This document shows, piece by piece, positions 52,189 to 59,668 of a DNA stretch of 59,668 nucleotides; the stretch's first letter is position 1, and each line of letters begins with the position of its first letter. Under the pieces are notes generated by a model. It did not search any database, had not been told where the DNA came from, and worked only from the letters and a program-made list of their open reading frames with translations. The translations under genes and the position numbers were made by a program. The stretch is taken from positions 1 through 59,668 of the forward strand of contig NZ_CANMTX010000008.1 of the NCBI RefSeq assembly GCF_947500985.1. Direction: 5' to 3'. The DNA comes from an uncultured Maribacter sp. (GTDB lineage Bacteria > Bacteroidota > Bacteroidia > Flavobacteriales > Flavobacteriaceae).

Positions 52189-53909
52189 TACAATACATTT
52201 TGGAGTGCATCGCCTTTCAGCTTCTTTTCTTGGTTATTTATGACTTTTTTCTAAAGAAAGAGACTTTTTTTCAGTGGAACAGAGTGTATTTAATAGGAAC
52301 CTTTGTTTTGTCTTTGGTATTGCCTTGGGTAAAAATAGAAGCTTTTAAGCAACAAGTACCTCAGAGGTTTGTGCAATATCCTGAGTATTTATGGGGATTA
52401 CAAAATGCAGATATTGTAGTACAAGTTGAAGAATCAACGGGATTCAATTTAACCTGGCAAGAAGGAATTCTTTATGGGGGAATGTTAGTGGCATTATTGA
52501 TATTCGGATTAAAAATAAGACAGTTGTATCTCTTACGAAAAAGTGGGAAGAAAGTTACATATCCCTTATTTACCCAAATAGTAATAACAAACAGTAACAT
52601 TGCTTTTTCATTTTTTAAATCCATTTTCATTGGAGATAAAGTATTGAGGATGAAACATGATACCATAATCGCCCATGAATTGGTACATATAAAACAAAGG
52701 CATACGTACGACTTGTTATTTTTTGAGTTTATGAGAATTGTAGGTTGGTTTAATCCGCTAGTGTACGTATATCAAAATCGTATTTCAGAATTACATGAAT
52801 TTATTGCCGATGCTCAAGTATCAAAAGAGCATAAAACGGATCATTATGAGCAGTTATTGGCTCAGGTTTTTCAAACCGAACATATATCATTCATCAATCA
52901 ATTTTTTACACAATCATTAATCAAAAAACGAATAATCATGTTACAAAAATCAAAATCAAAGAAAGTTTGGCAGTTGAAGTATTTATTATTAGTGCCTATG
53001 GTGTTAGGGATGTTGTTGTATACCAGCTGCGAAATAAATTCTAAGAATAAAGATAATCTTCATCCACAATTTGAGGTAGCTAATATTGACAACCTTAGTT
53101 TAGATAAAAGCAACCAGTTTTATGGTCAGCTGGTTGAGCTTTCTGTACAACCTAAGGACTGGTCAATGATAGTGAAGGATGAACAATCTAAGATTACTTT
53201 TTCAAAGGCTCCCAAGGGCTCTGGAATCTCAGGACCAGATGGTGTTTTTATCAATGCTAAAATGCATATTGAATCGAAGGTTTTGGAAGATGATTTTGAT
53301 TTTTTTAAATTAAACTCAGATCGTGCAAAACAAATCCAGGTTCAAGATGATGCTGTTCCTTTTGCCGTAGTTGATGAAGTTCCGGTTTTTCCTGGTTGTG
53401 AAGATGCAGACGATAAACGAGCTTGCTTTAATGATAAAATGCAACAGCATATTGGTAAACATTTTAATTACCCACAGGCAGCTCAAAATGCGAATATAGA
53501 GGGTAGGGTAAATTCAATGTTTTTGATAACCAAAGAAGGTACAATTGAAAATATTAAACTGCGAGGTCCAGATAAATTACTCGAAGATGAGGTTGAACGT
53601 ATTATTAAAAGATTACCAAAAATGACACCTGGTAAAAATGATGGTGTGGCTGTGAATGTTCCTTTTTCTATTCCTGTTCAGTTTAAATTACAGGATGATG
53701 ATATTTCAAACATGGTTTCCGAAATTTCGAAAGAAAGTGAGGTGGATCCATTGTACTATGTTAATGATAGAAAAATCACTAAACTAGAAATGGAAGCTAT
53801 AGCCCCAAATACTATTGAAAGTATTTTTATTCTTAAAGATCAAAAAGCGATAGAAAAATATGGTAGGGAGGGTGAAAATGGAGTTGTTGAAATTAAAATT
53901 AAAAAGTAA
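52185..53909 (+). CDS. BlaR1-like M56 metalloprotease with TonB-type C-terminal domain
   Basis: A 574-residue membrane protease. Three or four spans surround the M56 catalytic site HELVH (H164-H168), with LHEFIADAQVS as the downstream ligand region. After another span (about 263-280, LLVPMVLGMLLYTSC) comes a periplasmic part holding a TonB C-terminal-like domain (VFPGCEDADD, then FNYPQAAQNANIEGRVNSMF). The short tail (KYGREGENGVVEIK) resembles a receptor plug edge. No penicillin-binding sensor domain is present. It is probably a sensor protease that activates BlaI release through an unknown signal. Confidence 0.88.
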   Translation: MIQYILECIAFQLLFLVIYDFFLKKETFFQWNRVYLIGTFVLSLVLPWVKIEAFKQQVPQRFVQYPEYLWGLQNADIVVQVEESTGFNLTWQEGILYGGMLVALLIFGLKIRQLYLLRKSGKKVTYPLFTQIVITNSNIAFSFFKSIFIGDKVLRMKHDTIIAHELVHIKQRHTYDLLFFEFMRIVGWFNPLVYVYQNRISELHEFIADAQVSKEHKTDHYEQLLAQVFQTEHISFINQFFTQSLIKKRIIMLQKSKSKKVWQLKYLLLVPMVLGMLLYTSCEINSKNKDNLHPQFEVANIDNLSLDKSNQFYGQLVELSVQPKDWSMIVKDEQSKITFSKAPKGSGISGPDGVFINAKMHIESKVLEDDFDFFKLNSDRAKQIQVQDDAVPFAVVDEVPVFPGCEDADDKRACFNDKMQQHIGKHFNYPQAAQNANIEGRVNSMFLITKEGTIENIKLRGPDKLLEDEVERIIKRLPKMTPGKNDGVAVNVPFSIPVQFKLQDDDISNMVSEISKESEVDPLYYVNDRKITKLEMEAIAPNTIESIFILKDQKAIEKYGREGENGVVEIKIKK

Positions 53910-53938
53910 GTATTCTATTCATAACATGTTTTAGCTTG

Positions 53939-53966
53939 TAAAGCTGAGGTCTATACCTCGGCTTTA
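53939..53966 (+). terminator. Hairpin after the BlaR1-like gene
   Basis: TAAAGCTGAGG and CCTCGGCTTTA form an 11-bp stem with one G-U pair around TCTATA. Only a short T-rich tail follows, so termination is likely but weaker than at other sites. Confidence 0.6.
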
Positions 53967-53975
53967 CTAATTTGC

Positions 53976-54111
53976 ATGAATTCTTTAGAAGAAATTAACC
54001 TATTATCAGAATTTTTTAAATGATTACCCGAATGGGCATCCGTATTATTATGAAACCGCTAAAAAACGTATTTATGAATTAAAGGAAGAAATCCATTTTA
54101 CCAAAGATTAA
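53976..54111 (+). pseudogene. Small frameshifted reading frame, unknown
   Basis: MNSLEEINLLSEFFK ends at TGA (54021-54023). One frame over the sequence continues NDYPNGHPYYYETAKKRIYE to KEEIHFTKD and stops at 54109-54111. The two halves read as one about-45-residue charged peptide broken by a lost A in the TTTTTTAAA run. I do not recognise it. It may be the fragment of a larger gene lost between the BlaR1 terminator and the next lipoprotein. Confidence 0.4.
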
Positions 54112-54153
54112 ACTCCTTAAAAAAATCGTAATTTCACTTGTAGAACAGGTGTA

Positions 54154-54630
54154 ATGAAACGAGTTGTGTTTTTTCTTTTAATGATACTTATAAGTTCATG
54201 TTCGTTCTTTGAATCTAAACAAAAACGAACACAAGAGCTTATAGATGAGGAATTACGCCATATGGATTGGAACAGTGTAGATTCTTATCCGTTTTTCTAT
54301 ACTTGCGATGAAGCGGTTACCAAAGAACAGCAAAAAATATGTTTTGAAGAAACCCTTATTTCTCATTTTCAAGAAACCTTAAATGATTTTGAATTCACCT
54401 TGACCGATAAGGAAAGTGAAACCGTTGAAGTTATTTTTATCATTGATACCCTAGGTAAAATAAGAGTTGCCGATATTTATAAAAATGAAGTAGTATTAAA
54501 TCAAATGCCAGAATTTGATGGAGTAATTACGCAAAGCTTGAAGAATCTTCCTAAACTTGCACCCGCTTTAAAAAGAGGAATTCCGGTGAATACTAAATAT
54601 CGAATTCCGGTTCAATTAAATACAAACTAA
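54154..54630 (+). CDS. Lipoprotein with TonB C-terminal-like domain
   Basis: A 158-residue lipoprotein: signal MKRVVFFLLMILISSC (lipid Cys16). The body ends in a TonB-CTD-like pattern (VEVIFIIDTLGKIRVADIY, then FDGVITQSLKNLPKLAPALK and YRIPVQL), closely parallel to the C-terminal domain of the BlaR1-like protein upstream. It may be a derived partner or decoy of that protein, or an independent periplasmic adaptor. The distance to the BlaR1-like gene is 244 bp. Confidence 0.7.
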   Translation: MKRVVFFLLMILISSCSFFESKQKRTQELIDEELRHMDWNSVDSYPFFYTCDEAVTKEQQKICFEETLISHFQETLNDFEFTLTDKESETVEVIFIIDTLGKIRVADIYKNEVVLNQMPEFDGVITQSLKNLPKLAPALKRGIPVNTKYRIPVQLNTN

Positions 54631-54635
54631 GCATT

Positions 54636-55193
54636 TTGGCGAACGAGAAAATAATATTGGGTATTGACCCAGGTACTACTATTATGGGTTTTGGACTCAT
54701 AAAAGTGGTAGGTAAAAAGATGGAGTTTATACAAATGAACGAACTTTTACTTCAAAAATATAGTGATCCATATACCAAATTAAAACTCATTTTTGAGCGT
54801 ACTATCGAATTGATAGATACCTATCACCCAGATGAGATTGCCATTGAAGCACCTTTCTTTGGTAAGAACGTACAATCGATGCTTAAACTAGGCAGAGCAC
54901 AAGGTGTTGCCATGGCTGCAGGACTTTCGCGTCAAATACCAATTACGGAATACCTACCCAAAAAAATTAAAATGGCAGTTACCGGAAATGGTAATGCCAG
55001 TAAAGAGCAAGTTGCTAGAATGTTACAAAGTGTATTGGGACTAAAAACACTCCCAAAAAATCTAGATAGCACTGACGGACTAGCTGCTGCCGTATGTCAT
55101 TTTTATAATCAAGGAAGAATAGACGTAGTCGGTAAAAGTTACTCCGGTTGGGATGCTTTTGTGAAGCAGAATGAGAAACGAGTTAAGAAATAG
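54636..55193 (+). CDS. ruvC: Holliday junction resolvase RuvC
   Basis: A 185-residue endodeoxyribonuclease. The catalytic motif is LGIDPGTT with D11, then IAIEAPFFGKN for the second acid, and DSTDGLAAAVCH near the C-terminus. It resolves Holliday junctions with RuvAB. The start is TTG at 54636 (in TTGGCGAACGAG), which matches the conserved N-terminus (A..EKIILGIDPGTT); no in-frame ATG gives the full protein. It follows the lipoprotein gene by 5 bp. Confidence 0.93.
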   Translation: MANEKIILGIDPGTTIMGFGLIKVVGKKMEFIQMNELLLQKYSDPYTKLKLIFERTIELIDTYHPDEIAIEAPFFGKNVQSMLKLGRAQGVAMAAGLSRQIPITEYLPKKIKMAVTGNGNASKEQVARMLQSVLGLKTLPKNLDSTDGLAAAVCHFYNQGRIDVVGKSYSGWDAFVKQNEKRVKK

Positions 55194-55197
55194 TGTT

Positions 55198-55274
55198 CAG
55201 TTCTCAGTATCAGTTATCAGCAATAACGTTAAGTAATAGGTATACATATTTAGAAATAGTACGCGGTAATCAGT
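55198..55274 (+). repeat. Left CAGT-repeat cluster
   Basis: CAGT units occur at 55198-55201, 55205-55208 and 55211-55214, with CAG at 55218, then one more CAGT at 55271-55274. Together they lead into the four-helix-bundle gene. The right side of that gene carries the reverse-complement motif ACTG. Confidence 0.6.
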
Positions 55275-55285
55275 AAAAATAATTT

Positions 55286-55651
55286 ATGCAGTTTCAAGAT
55301 TTGTTGGCTTATAAGAAGTCTTTTGCACTTGCAATGAAAATATTTCATATTTCAAAAAACTTTCCTAAAGAGGAGAAATATTCCTTGACTGACCAAATTA
55401 GACGTTCCTCTAGAAGTGTCAGCGCTAACATTGCAAAAGCATATCGTAAAAGAAGTTATCCTAAGCACTTTATAAGTAAGTTAACTGATAGCGATGCTGA
55501 AAATTCAGAAACTCAAACCTGGCTAGAGTTTGCATATAAATGTGACTATATTGACCAAATAACATTTAATGATTTTATAAAAGATAGTGAAGAAGTTGGT
55601 AAGCTGTTAAATTATATGATTAATAACCCAAGTAAATTTGGTTCAAACTAA
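55286..55651 (+). CDS. Four-helix-bundle protein (S23/IVP-like)
   Basis: A 121-residue all-helical protein. FQDLLAYKKSFALAMKIF and SLTDQIRRSSRSVSANIAKAY are the conserved helices of the S23 ribosomal/23S rRNA intervening-sequence (IVP) family. IVP-type genes occur as solitary insertions scattered in bacterial genomes. Here it sits between ruvC and hemW and is flanked by CAGT (left) and ACTG (right) clusters in opposite orientation. The biochemical role is not established. Confidence 0.85.
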   Translation: MQFQDLLAYKKSFALAMKIFHISKNFPKEEKYSLTDQIRRSSRSVSANIAKAYRKRSYPKHFISKLTDSDAENSETQTWLEFAYKCDYIDQITFNDFIKDSEEVGKLLNYMINNPSKFGSN

Positions 55652-55653
55652 GA

Positions 55654-55691
55654 ACTGTAAACTGAAAACTGGTACTGCCCACTGAAAACTG
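55654..55691 (+). repeat. Right ACTG-repeat cluster
   Basis: Six ACTG units at 55654, 55661, 55668, 55674, 55681 and 55688, with 2-3-bp spacers (taa, aaa, gt, ccc, aaa). They fill the gap between the four-helix-bundle stop and the hemW ATG at 55697. They occupy the whole leader of hemW. Confidence 0.8.
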
Positions 55692-55696
55692 AAACT

Positions 55697-56830
55697 ATGT
55701 CAGGTATCTACATCCACATTCCATTTTGTAAACAAGCGTGTCACTATTGTGATTTCCATTTTTCTACCACTATGGGGAAGAAAGAGGCGATGGTGAATGC
55801 ATTATGTAAAGAGTTGGAAATACGCAAGACGGAATTTTTTGGGGAACAAGTTGAAACTATATATTTTGGTGGTGGTACGCCTTCTGTTTTAGAGACTGAG
55901 GAAATTGAGCAGTTGATAGATGCGGTTCGTGAACATTACAATGTTGTAGACAATCCGGAGATTACCTTAGAGGCAAACCCTGATGATTTATCCGAAGAGA
56001 AAATTCTGCAATTGGCGGCTAGCCCAATAAATAGACTAAGTATAGGCATTCAATCATTTTTTGAGGAAGATTTAAAGCTTATGAACAGGGCTCATAATGC
56101 TTTGGAGGCGGAAGAAAGTCTTGAACTAGCTAGTAAGCATTTCGATAATATTTCCATCGATCTTATTTATGGAATGCCAAATATGACTTTAGAGCGATGG
56201 AAGCAAAATATTAATAAAGCACTTGATTTTAATATTCCGCATATCTCTAGTTATGCCCTTACGGTAGAGCCCAAAACTGCACTTGCGAAGTTTGTGGAGG
56301 ATGGATTAATTACTCCCGCTACTGACGAAGAAACGCAAGAGCATTTTAACCTGCTGAACGAGACTTTGCTTGCAGCAGGATTTGATTGTTATGAGATTTC
56401 CAATTTTGGAAAACCAGGGTCTTATTCTAAGAATAACTCTGCCTATTGGCAGCAGAAAAAATATATCGGTATTGGTCCGTCTGCACATTCTTTTGATGGA
56501 GTACGTAGAGGATGGAACATCAATAACAACCCTAAGTATATAAAATCCATAGAACAAGATATAGTTCCTATGGAAGTTGAGGTGCTTTCTGCTACCGATA
56601 AATACAACGAGTATGTGATGACAGGGTTACGCACCATTTGGGGGGTGTCTCTTACTAGAATATCAACTGAATTCGGACCTAAATACAAAGAATACGCGCT
56701 AATGCAAGCTGATAAATTCATAGAAGAACATTTGCTTTTCGTTGATGGTGACATCCTTAAAACCACAAAAAAAGGGATGTTTTTAGCCGATGGCATTGCG
56801 GCAGATCTGTTTATGGTGAATTTGAAATAG
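55697..56830 (+). CDS. hemW: Radical SAM heme chaperone HemW
   Basis: A 377-residue radical SAM protein. The [4Fe-4S] site is C11-C15-C18 (CKQACHYC), SAM-binding is seen in FGGGTPSVLE, and the HemN_C-type domain is at the end with KNNSAYWQQKKYIGIGPSAHSF. HemW binds heme and delivers it to respiratory enzymes; it is not the coproporphyrinogen dehydrogenase. The CxxxCxxC with F/H following fits HemW. Confidence 0.9.
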   Translation: MSGIYIHIPFCKQACHYCDFHFSTTMGKKEAMVNALCKELEIRKTEFFGEQVETIYFGGGTPSVLETEEIEQLIDAVREHYNVVDNPEITLEANPDDLSEEKILQLAASPINRLSIGIQSFFEEDLKLMNRAHNALEAEESLELASKHFDNISIDLIYGMPNMTLERWKQNINKALDFNIPHISSYALTVEPKTALAKFVEDGLITPATDEETQEHFNLLNETLLAAGFDCYEISNFGKPGSYSKNNSAYWQQKKYIGIGPSAHSFDGVRRGWNINNNPKYIKSIEQDIVPMEVEVLSATDKYNEYVMTGLRTIWGVSLTRISTEFGPKYKEYALMQADKFIEEHLLFVDGDILKTTKKGMFLADGIAADLFMVNLK

Positions 56831-56932
56831 ATGGAAGAAGCTTGTTATGAGCAATCTAAAAATTCGTAATTTTCTAACTCTTAAAAGAAAAGCCCTAACC
56901 ATACCTCTGCACATAGATTTACAAATTGTAAA

Positions 56933-57679
56933 ATGAAGACTACCATAAGTTATAACACTAACGAGTATCAAATAGACCTGTCTAAGCCCTTAGATATCTC
57001 TATATCCATAAGCAATAAAGATGATAATGTAAACGCTTGGTATGTTAAAGCCCCAATAATTGAGCCTCATAGAGAAGCCAATTTTACAGGGAGTATAGCA
57101 GCTGGGTCAAGTACTAATTTTTATGATATATCTTTCAATCCGCATTCGCATGGTACGCATACGGAGTGTGTTGGTCATATTTCTGCAGAGCATCAATCTA
57201 TAAATCAGCATTTAAAACAGTTTTTCTTTTTGGCTGAGGTCATTACCATTACACCATTAGAAGAAAAAGGAGATTTGGTTATTACAAAAAATCATTTTCA
57301 AAAGACACTTGGCGGTAAAACACCAAATGCATTAGTGATAAGAACGCTTCCTAACCTGGAGTCAAAACGAAATAGGCAGTATTCGCATACGAATCCGCCT
57401 TACATATTAGAAGATGCTATGTTGTTTATAAGGGAATTGGGTGTGGAGCATTTGTTGATAGACCTACCATCTGTCGATAAAGAAAAAGATGATGGTAAGC
57501 TTTTGGCGCACAAAGCATTTTGGAATATCAACGGCGATGTTCGACTTGGTGCAACTATTACAGAGTTTATTTATGTGCCAGATGCGATTGTTGACGGATC
57601 GTACTTTTTAAATTTACAAGTAGCACCTTTTGAGAATGATGCTAGCCCAAGTAGACCGGTGCTTTATAAAATAGAATGA
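56933..57679 (+). CDS. Cyclase-family hydrolase
   Basis: A 248-residue metal-dependent hydrolase of the cyclase/kynurenine formamidase family. The metal motif reads HSHGTHTECVGH, the family HxGTHxDxxxH with Glu at the Asp position. IDLPSVDKEKDDGKLLAHKAFW provides the C-terminal ligands. Substrates in this family are small amides or lactones; this one is unassigned. Its stop overlaps the next gene by 4 bp. Confidence 0.8.
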   Translation: MKTTISYNTNEYQIDLSKPLDISISISNKDDNVNAWYVKAPIIEPHREANFTGSIAAGSSTNFYDISFNPHSHGTHTECVGHISAEHQSINQHLKQFFFLAEVITITPLEEKGDLVITKNHFQKTLGGKTPNALVIRTLPNLESKRNRQYSHTNPPYILEDAMLFIRELGVEHLLIDLPSVDKEKDDGKLLAHKAFWNINGDVRLGATITEFIYVPDAIVDGSYFLNLQVAPFENDASPSRPVLYKIE

Positions 57680-58041
57680 CTATGAAAAATCTACTGAAAT
57701 TAGAAGAGTTAGCCTTAATGATTCTGGGTATTTTTATGTTCGGCTTATTAGGCTACCAATGGTGGTGGCTGCCTGTTTTAATTCTGACCCCAGATATATC
57801 TATGTTGGGTTACTTGCTAGGTTCAAAAGTAGGTGCAATTTGTTATAACTTATTTCATCATAGAGGAGTAGCCATACTTTTATACTTTCTGGGAATTTAT
57901 TTAATGTTACCCATTATACAATTAATTGGCACAATTCTTTTTATACATATAGCGATGGACCGTATATTTGGCTATGGACTCAAATATGAAAAGGGGTTTA
58001 AGTTTACTCATTTAGGTGAAATAGGAAATAAAAATGGATAA
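57676..58041 (+). CDS. DUF4260 membrane protein
   Basis: A 121-residue membrane protein with four hydrophobic spans (LALMILGIFMFGLLGYQWWW, then LLYFLGIYLMLPIIQLIGTIL). MDRIFGYGLKY near the end matches DUF4260. The function is unknown. It overlaps the next gene by 8 bp, so the group is cotranscribed. Confidence 0.8.
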   Translation: MTMKNLLKLEELALMILGIFMFGLLGYQWWWLPVLILTPDISMLGYLLGSKVGAICYNLFHHRGVAILLYFLGIYLMLPIIQLIGTILFIHIAMDRIFGYGLKYEKGFKFTHLGEIGNKNG

Positions 58042-58654
58042 CATTTTCGATACCATTCTCGGCTTAGTTTTAGGTGCTATTGGTATGTACTGGCTTTTTA
58101 ATTTTTTTAAAGGCAAAAAGAGCAAAGAGATTACTACACATCAATCTACCGTATTATTAGAAAAGATGAAGAGCGTTTGTAAGTTGATATCTGTAGAGGG
58201 GGAGTTTGCTGAAATCTATAAATATGAAAACGTAAAAGATTTTCTGAGTTTGGTAAGTAGCAAAAAGAAAGCGCTTGTGGTGATAAAGGCAAAAGCTCAT
58301 ATTGGCTACGATTTAAGTAAATTGCTAATGCATGCAGATGAAGCTAATAAAAAGATAATTCTAGATAATTTTCCAGAGCCCGAAGTTTTGAGTATTGAAC
58401 CGGAATTGGAGTTTTATGATATTAAAAGCGGGTTCTTCAATTTCTTTGCGCCAGATGATTTAACCAAACTTAATGCAGAGGCAAAAACACATATACGTGA
58501 AAAAATACCAGAAAGCGGATTGATGGATACCGCTCGAAAAGAAGCATTGCAAACAGTTTTAATAATGGAAAAAATTGTTGAGACTATAGGGTGGGAGCTA
58601 GATTATTCTGCTCTTAAAATTCCCCAAAAACAAATTGAACTACTAGAAAAATAA
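58034..58654 (+). CDS. DUF4230 membrane-anchored protein
   Basis: A 206-residue protein with one N-terminal span (ILGLVLGAIGMYWLFNFF) and a body matching DUF4230 (VCKLISVEGEFAEIYKY, then FAPDDLTKLNAEAKTHIREK). Function unknown; cell-surface or periplasmic orientation is not decided by the sequence. Confidence 0.8.
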   Translation: MDNIFDTILGLVLGAIGMYWLFNFFKGKKSKEITTHQSTVLLEKMKSVCKLISVEGEFAEIYKYENVKDFLSLVSSKKKALVVIKAKAHIGYDLSKLLMHADEANKKIILDNFPEPEVLSIEPELEFYDIKSGFFNFFAPDDLTKLNAEAKTHIREKIPESGLMDTARKEALQTVLIMEKIVETIGWELDYSALKIPQKQIELLEK

Positions 58655-58678
58655 CAACAAACAACTTAGATTTAAAAA

Positions 58679-59074
58679 ATGAAAAACGTAATTTGTATCC
58701 TTGTATTAATACTAATGACCACTATAACTTTTGGTCAAAATGATAAAGAAATGACAGAATTCGATTCTAATTTTTCCCATACCGTATTTTTCTGGTTGAA
58801 AAATCCTGATAATCAGGCAGACCGTACCGCTTTTGAGACTTCATTACGTAAGTTTTTGGATAACTCCGGTTATGCAAAAACAAAATTTATTGGTACACCT
58901 CCAAGAGCTAGCAGAGATGTGGTAGATGGTTCATTTACCTATTCTTTAATTGTAAGTTTTGATTCTGCAGAGTCTCAACAAGCTTACCAAGATGAAGCTC
59001 CGCATAAACTGTTTATTGCAGAGTCGGAAAAGCTGTGGTCTAAAGTAATCGTTTACGATTCAACAGGAATCTAA
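58679..59074 (+). CDS. Exported Dabb-domain protein
   Basis: A 131-residue protein with a signal peptide (MKNVICILVLILMTTITFG) and then a stress-responsive A/B barrel-like domain (FSHTVFFWLKNPDNQADRTA, then VSFDSAESQQAYQDE). Dabb domains are small ferredoxin-like dimers. The exported form is uncommon. It follows DUF4230 by 24 bp. Confidence 0.75.
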   Translation: MKNVICILVLILMTTITFGQNDKEMTEFDSNFSHTVFFWLKNPDNQADRTAFETSLRKFLDNSGYAKTKFIGTPPRASRDVVDGSFTYSLIVSFDSAESQQAYQDEAPHKLFIAESEKLWSKVIVYDSTGI

Positions 59075-59083
59075 AATCAAAAT

Positions 59084-59620
59084 ATGACTTTTAGAAAGGC
59101 TGCCGAAGTAGATGTTGAGAAAATAGCAACTTTACATTCGGTAAGCTGGCAGCAAAATTATAGAGAATCTTTTAGTGACCATTTTTTAGATAATCTGGCA
59201 TTCGAGAATAGATTGATTGAATGGAAAAAGCGCTTTGAGCATCCGTCAGATAATCAGTTTGTTTTTATAGCAGAGGAAGATGGCGAGTTCTTGGGTTTTA
59301 TGTGTGCCTATTTCAATCATGATATTCAATATGGAACATTGCTAGATAATTTACACGTAAGTCTTAATGCTCAAGGAAAAGGTATAGGTACAAAGTTAAT
59401 AGCAGCTTTAGCGGAAGAAATTGTACAACGAAATGGAGAGAATGGCTTCTATTTATGGGTGTTAAATACCAACATTGCTGCAATTAAATATTATGAAAAG
59501 ATAGGCGGCGTCGCAATTGAAACTGTTGAATCTAACGATATAGGTGATAAGACATTTTTAAAGATTAGATACTATTGGCAGAATGCCTCAGAGTTTTTAG
59601 AAAACGTAAGAGTCAAATGA
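59084..59620 (+). CDS. GNAT-family N-acetyltransferase
   Basis: A 178-residue acetyltransferase. The acetyl-CoA loop is LNAQGKGIGTKLIAAL, with YLWVLNTNIAAIKYYEKIGGV as the C-terminal GNAT block. The acceptor is unknown. It starts 9 bp after the Dabb-domain gene and precedes the truncated last gene by 7 bp. Confidence 0.88.
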   Translation: MTFRKAAEVDVEKIATLHSVSWQQNYRESFSDHFLDNLAFENRLIEWKKRFEHPSDNQFVFIAEEDGEFLGFMCAYFNHDIQYGTLLDNLHVSLNAQGKGIGTKLIAALAEEIVQRNGENGFYLWVLNTNIAAIKYYEKIGGVAIETVESNDIGDKTFLKIRYYWQNASEFLENVRVK

Positions 59621-59627
59621 TCATAAA

Positions 59628-59668
59628 ATGAATGTTGAAGAATACCGAGAATACTGCATTTCTAAAAA
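59628..59668 (+). CDS. MmcQ/YjbR-like protein, N-terminus only
   Basis: The window ends 41 bases into this frame: MNVEEYREYCISK. That opening is typical of MmcQ/YjbR DNA-binding-fold proteins (phospho-sugar or unknown ligand). The call is by the first thirteen residues only. Confidence 0.5.
   Translation, partial: MNVEEYREYCISK

Overview
The window looks like a chromosomal segment of a marine-type Flavobacteriaceae (Bacteroidota). The evidence is the Bacteroidota promoter element TAnnTTTG in front of several genes and the tRNA, S16 with a long Ala/Glu-rich tail, DnaE carrying its own N-terminal proofreading exonuclease, a Bacteroidota-type tra cluster, a CarboxypepD_reg TonB-dependent receptor, and hut, BlaI and LytTR families of flavobacterial type. 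The DNA is AT-rich.

Layout. (1) 1-13,250: a decaying integrative/conjugative element beside tRNA-Asp. It holds a broken AlbA/RecG-like regulator remnant, a LytS/LytTR two-component pair, an orphan lipoprotein, a 681-aa secreted protein of unknown function, and a tra operon (traG, I, J, K, M, N) on the minus strand behind a 55-codon integrase stump. traG and traM are both frameshifted, traG by a 4-bp duplication and traM at an A_AAA_AAG run. Two tra gene junctions carry near-identical hairpins with a compensatory base-pair change. (2) 13,300-24,850: core genes (DUF58, trxA, dnaE, rpsP-rimM, a second LytS/LytTR pair with a trmN6-like methylase, glutaryl-CoA dehydrogenase). (3) 24,851-34,990: GH1 glucosidase, glycosyltransferase and LpxH-like phosphatase; a YdeP-like molybdoenzyme with a small upstream partner; a sugar nucleotidyltransferase; a GH109-like exported oxidoreductase-fold enzyme; an AEC permease. 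(4) 35,108-40,837: TonB-dependent receptor, small lipoprotein and a twin-arginine-exported PLP aminotransferase, divergent from an Lrp/AsnC regulator across a 526-bp region with a 19-bp-arm hairpin and three 13-bp direct repeats. (5) 43,440-50,490: a candidate structured small RNA, then a complete histidine utilisation operon hutH-I-U-G with a divergent LysR gene. (6) 51,770-54,630: a BlaI/BlaR1-type pair with an operator array over its promoter, and a TonB-CTD-like lipoprotein. (7) 54,636-59,668: ruvC, a four-helix-bundle (S23/IVP-like) gene flanked by oppositely oriented CAGT/ACTG repeat clusters, hemW, a cyclase-family hydrolase, and small DUF4260, DUF4230, Dabb and GNAT genes. The last gene runs off the end.

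The main functional groupings are conversion of histidine to glutamate plus formamide by HutHUIG; an uptake/transamination locus for an unknown amine or amino acid (receptor, lipoprotein, exported aminotransferase, AEC permease, Lrp-type regulator); and a protease-linked stress switch (BlaI/BlaR1). The candidates I find least explained by known annotation are the exported-aminotransferase locus with its iteron/hairpin control region, the covarying tra-junction hairpins, the three-hairpin RNA downstream of hutG, and the repeat-flanked four-helix-bundle cassette.

All calls come from reading the sequence. Family names rest on recalled motifs, not on searches.
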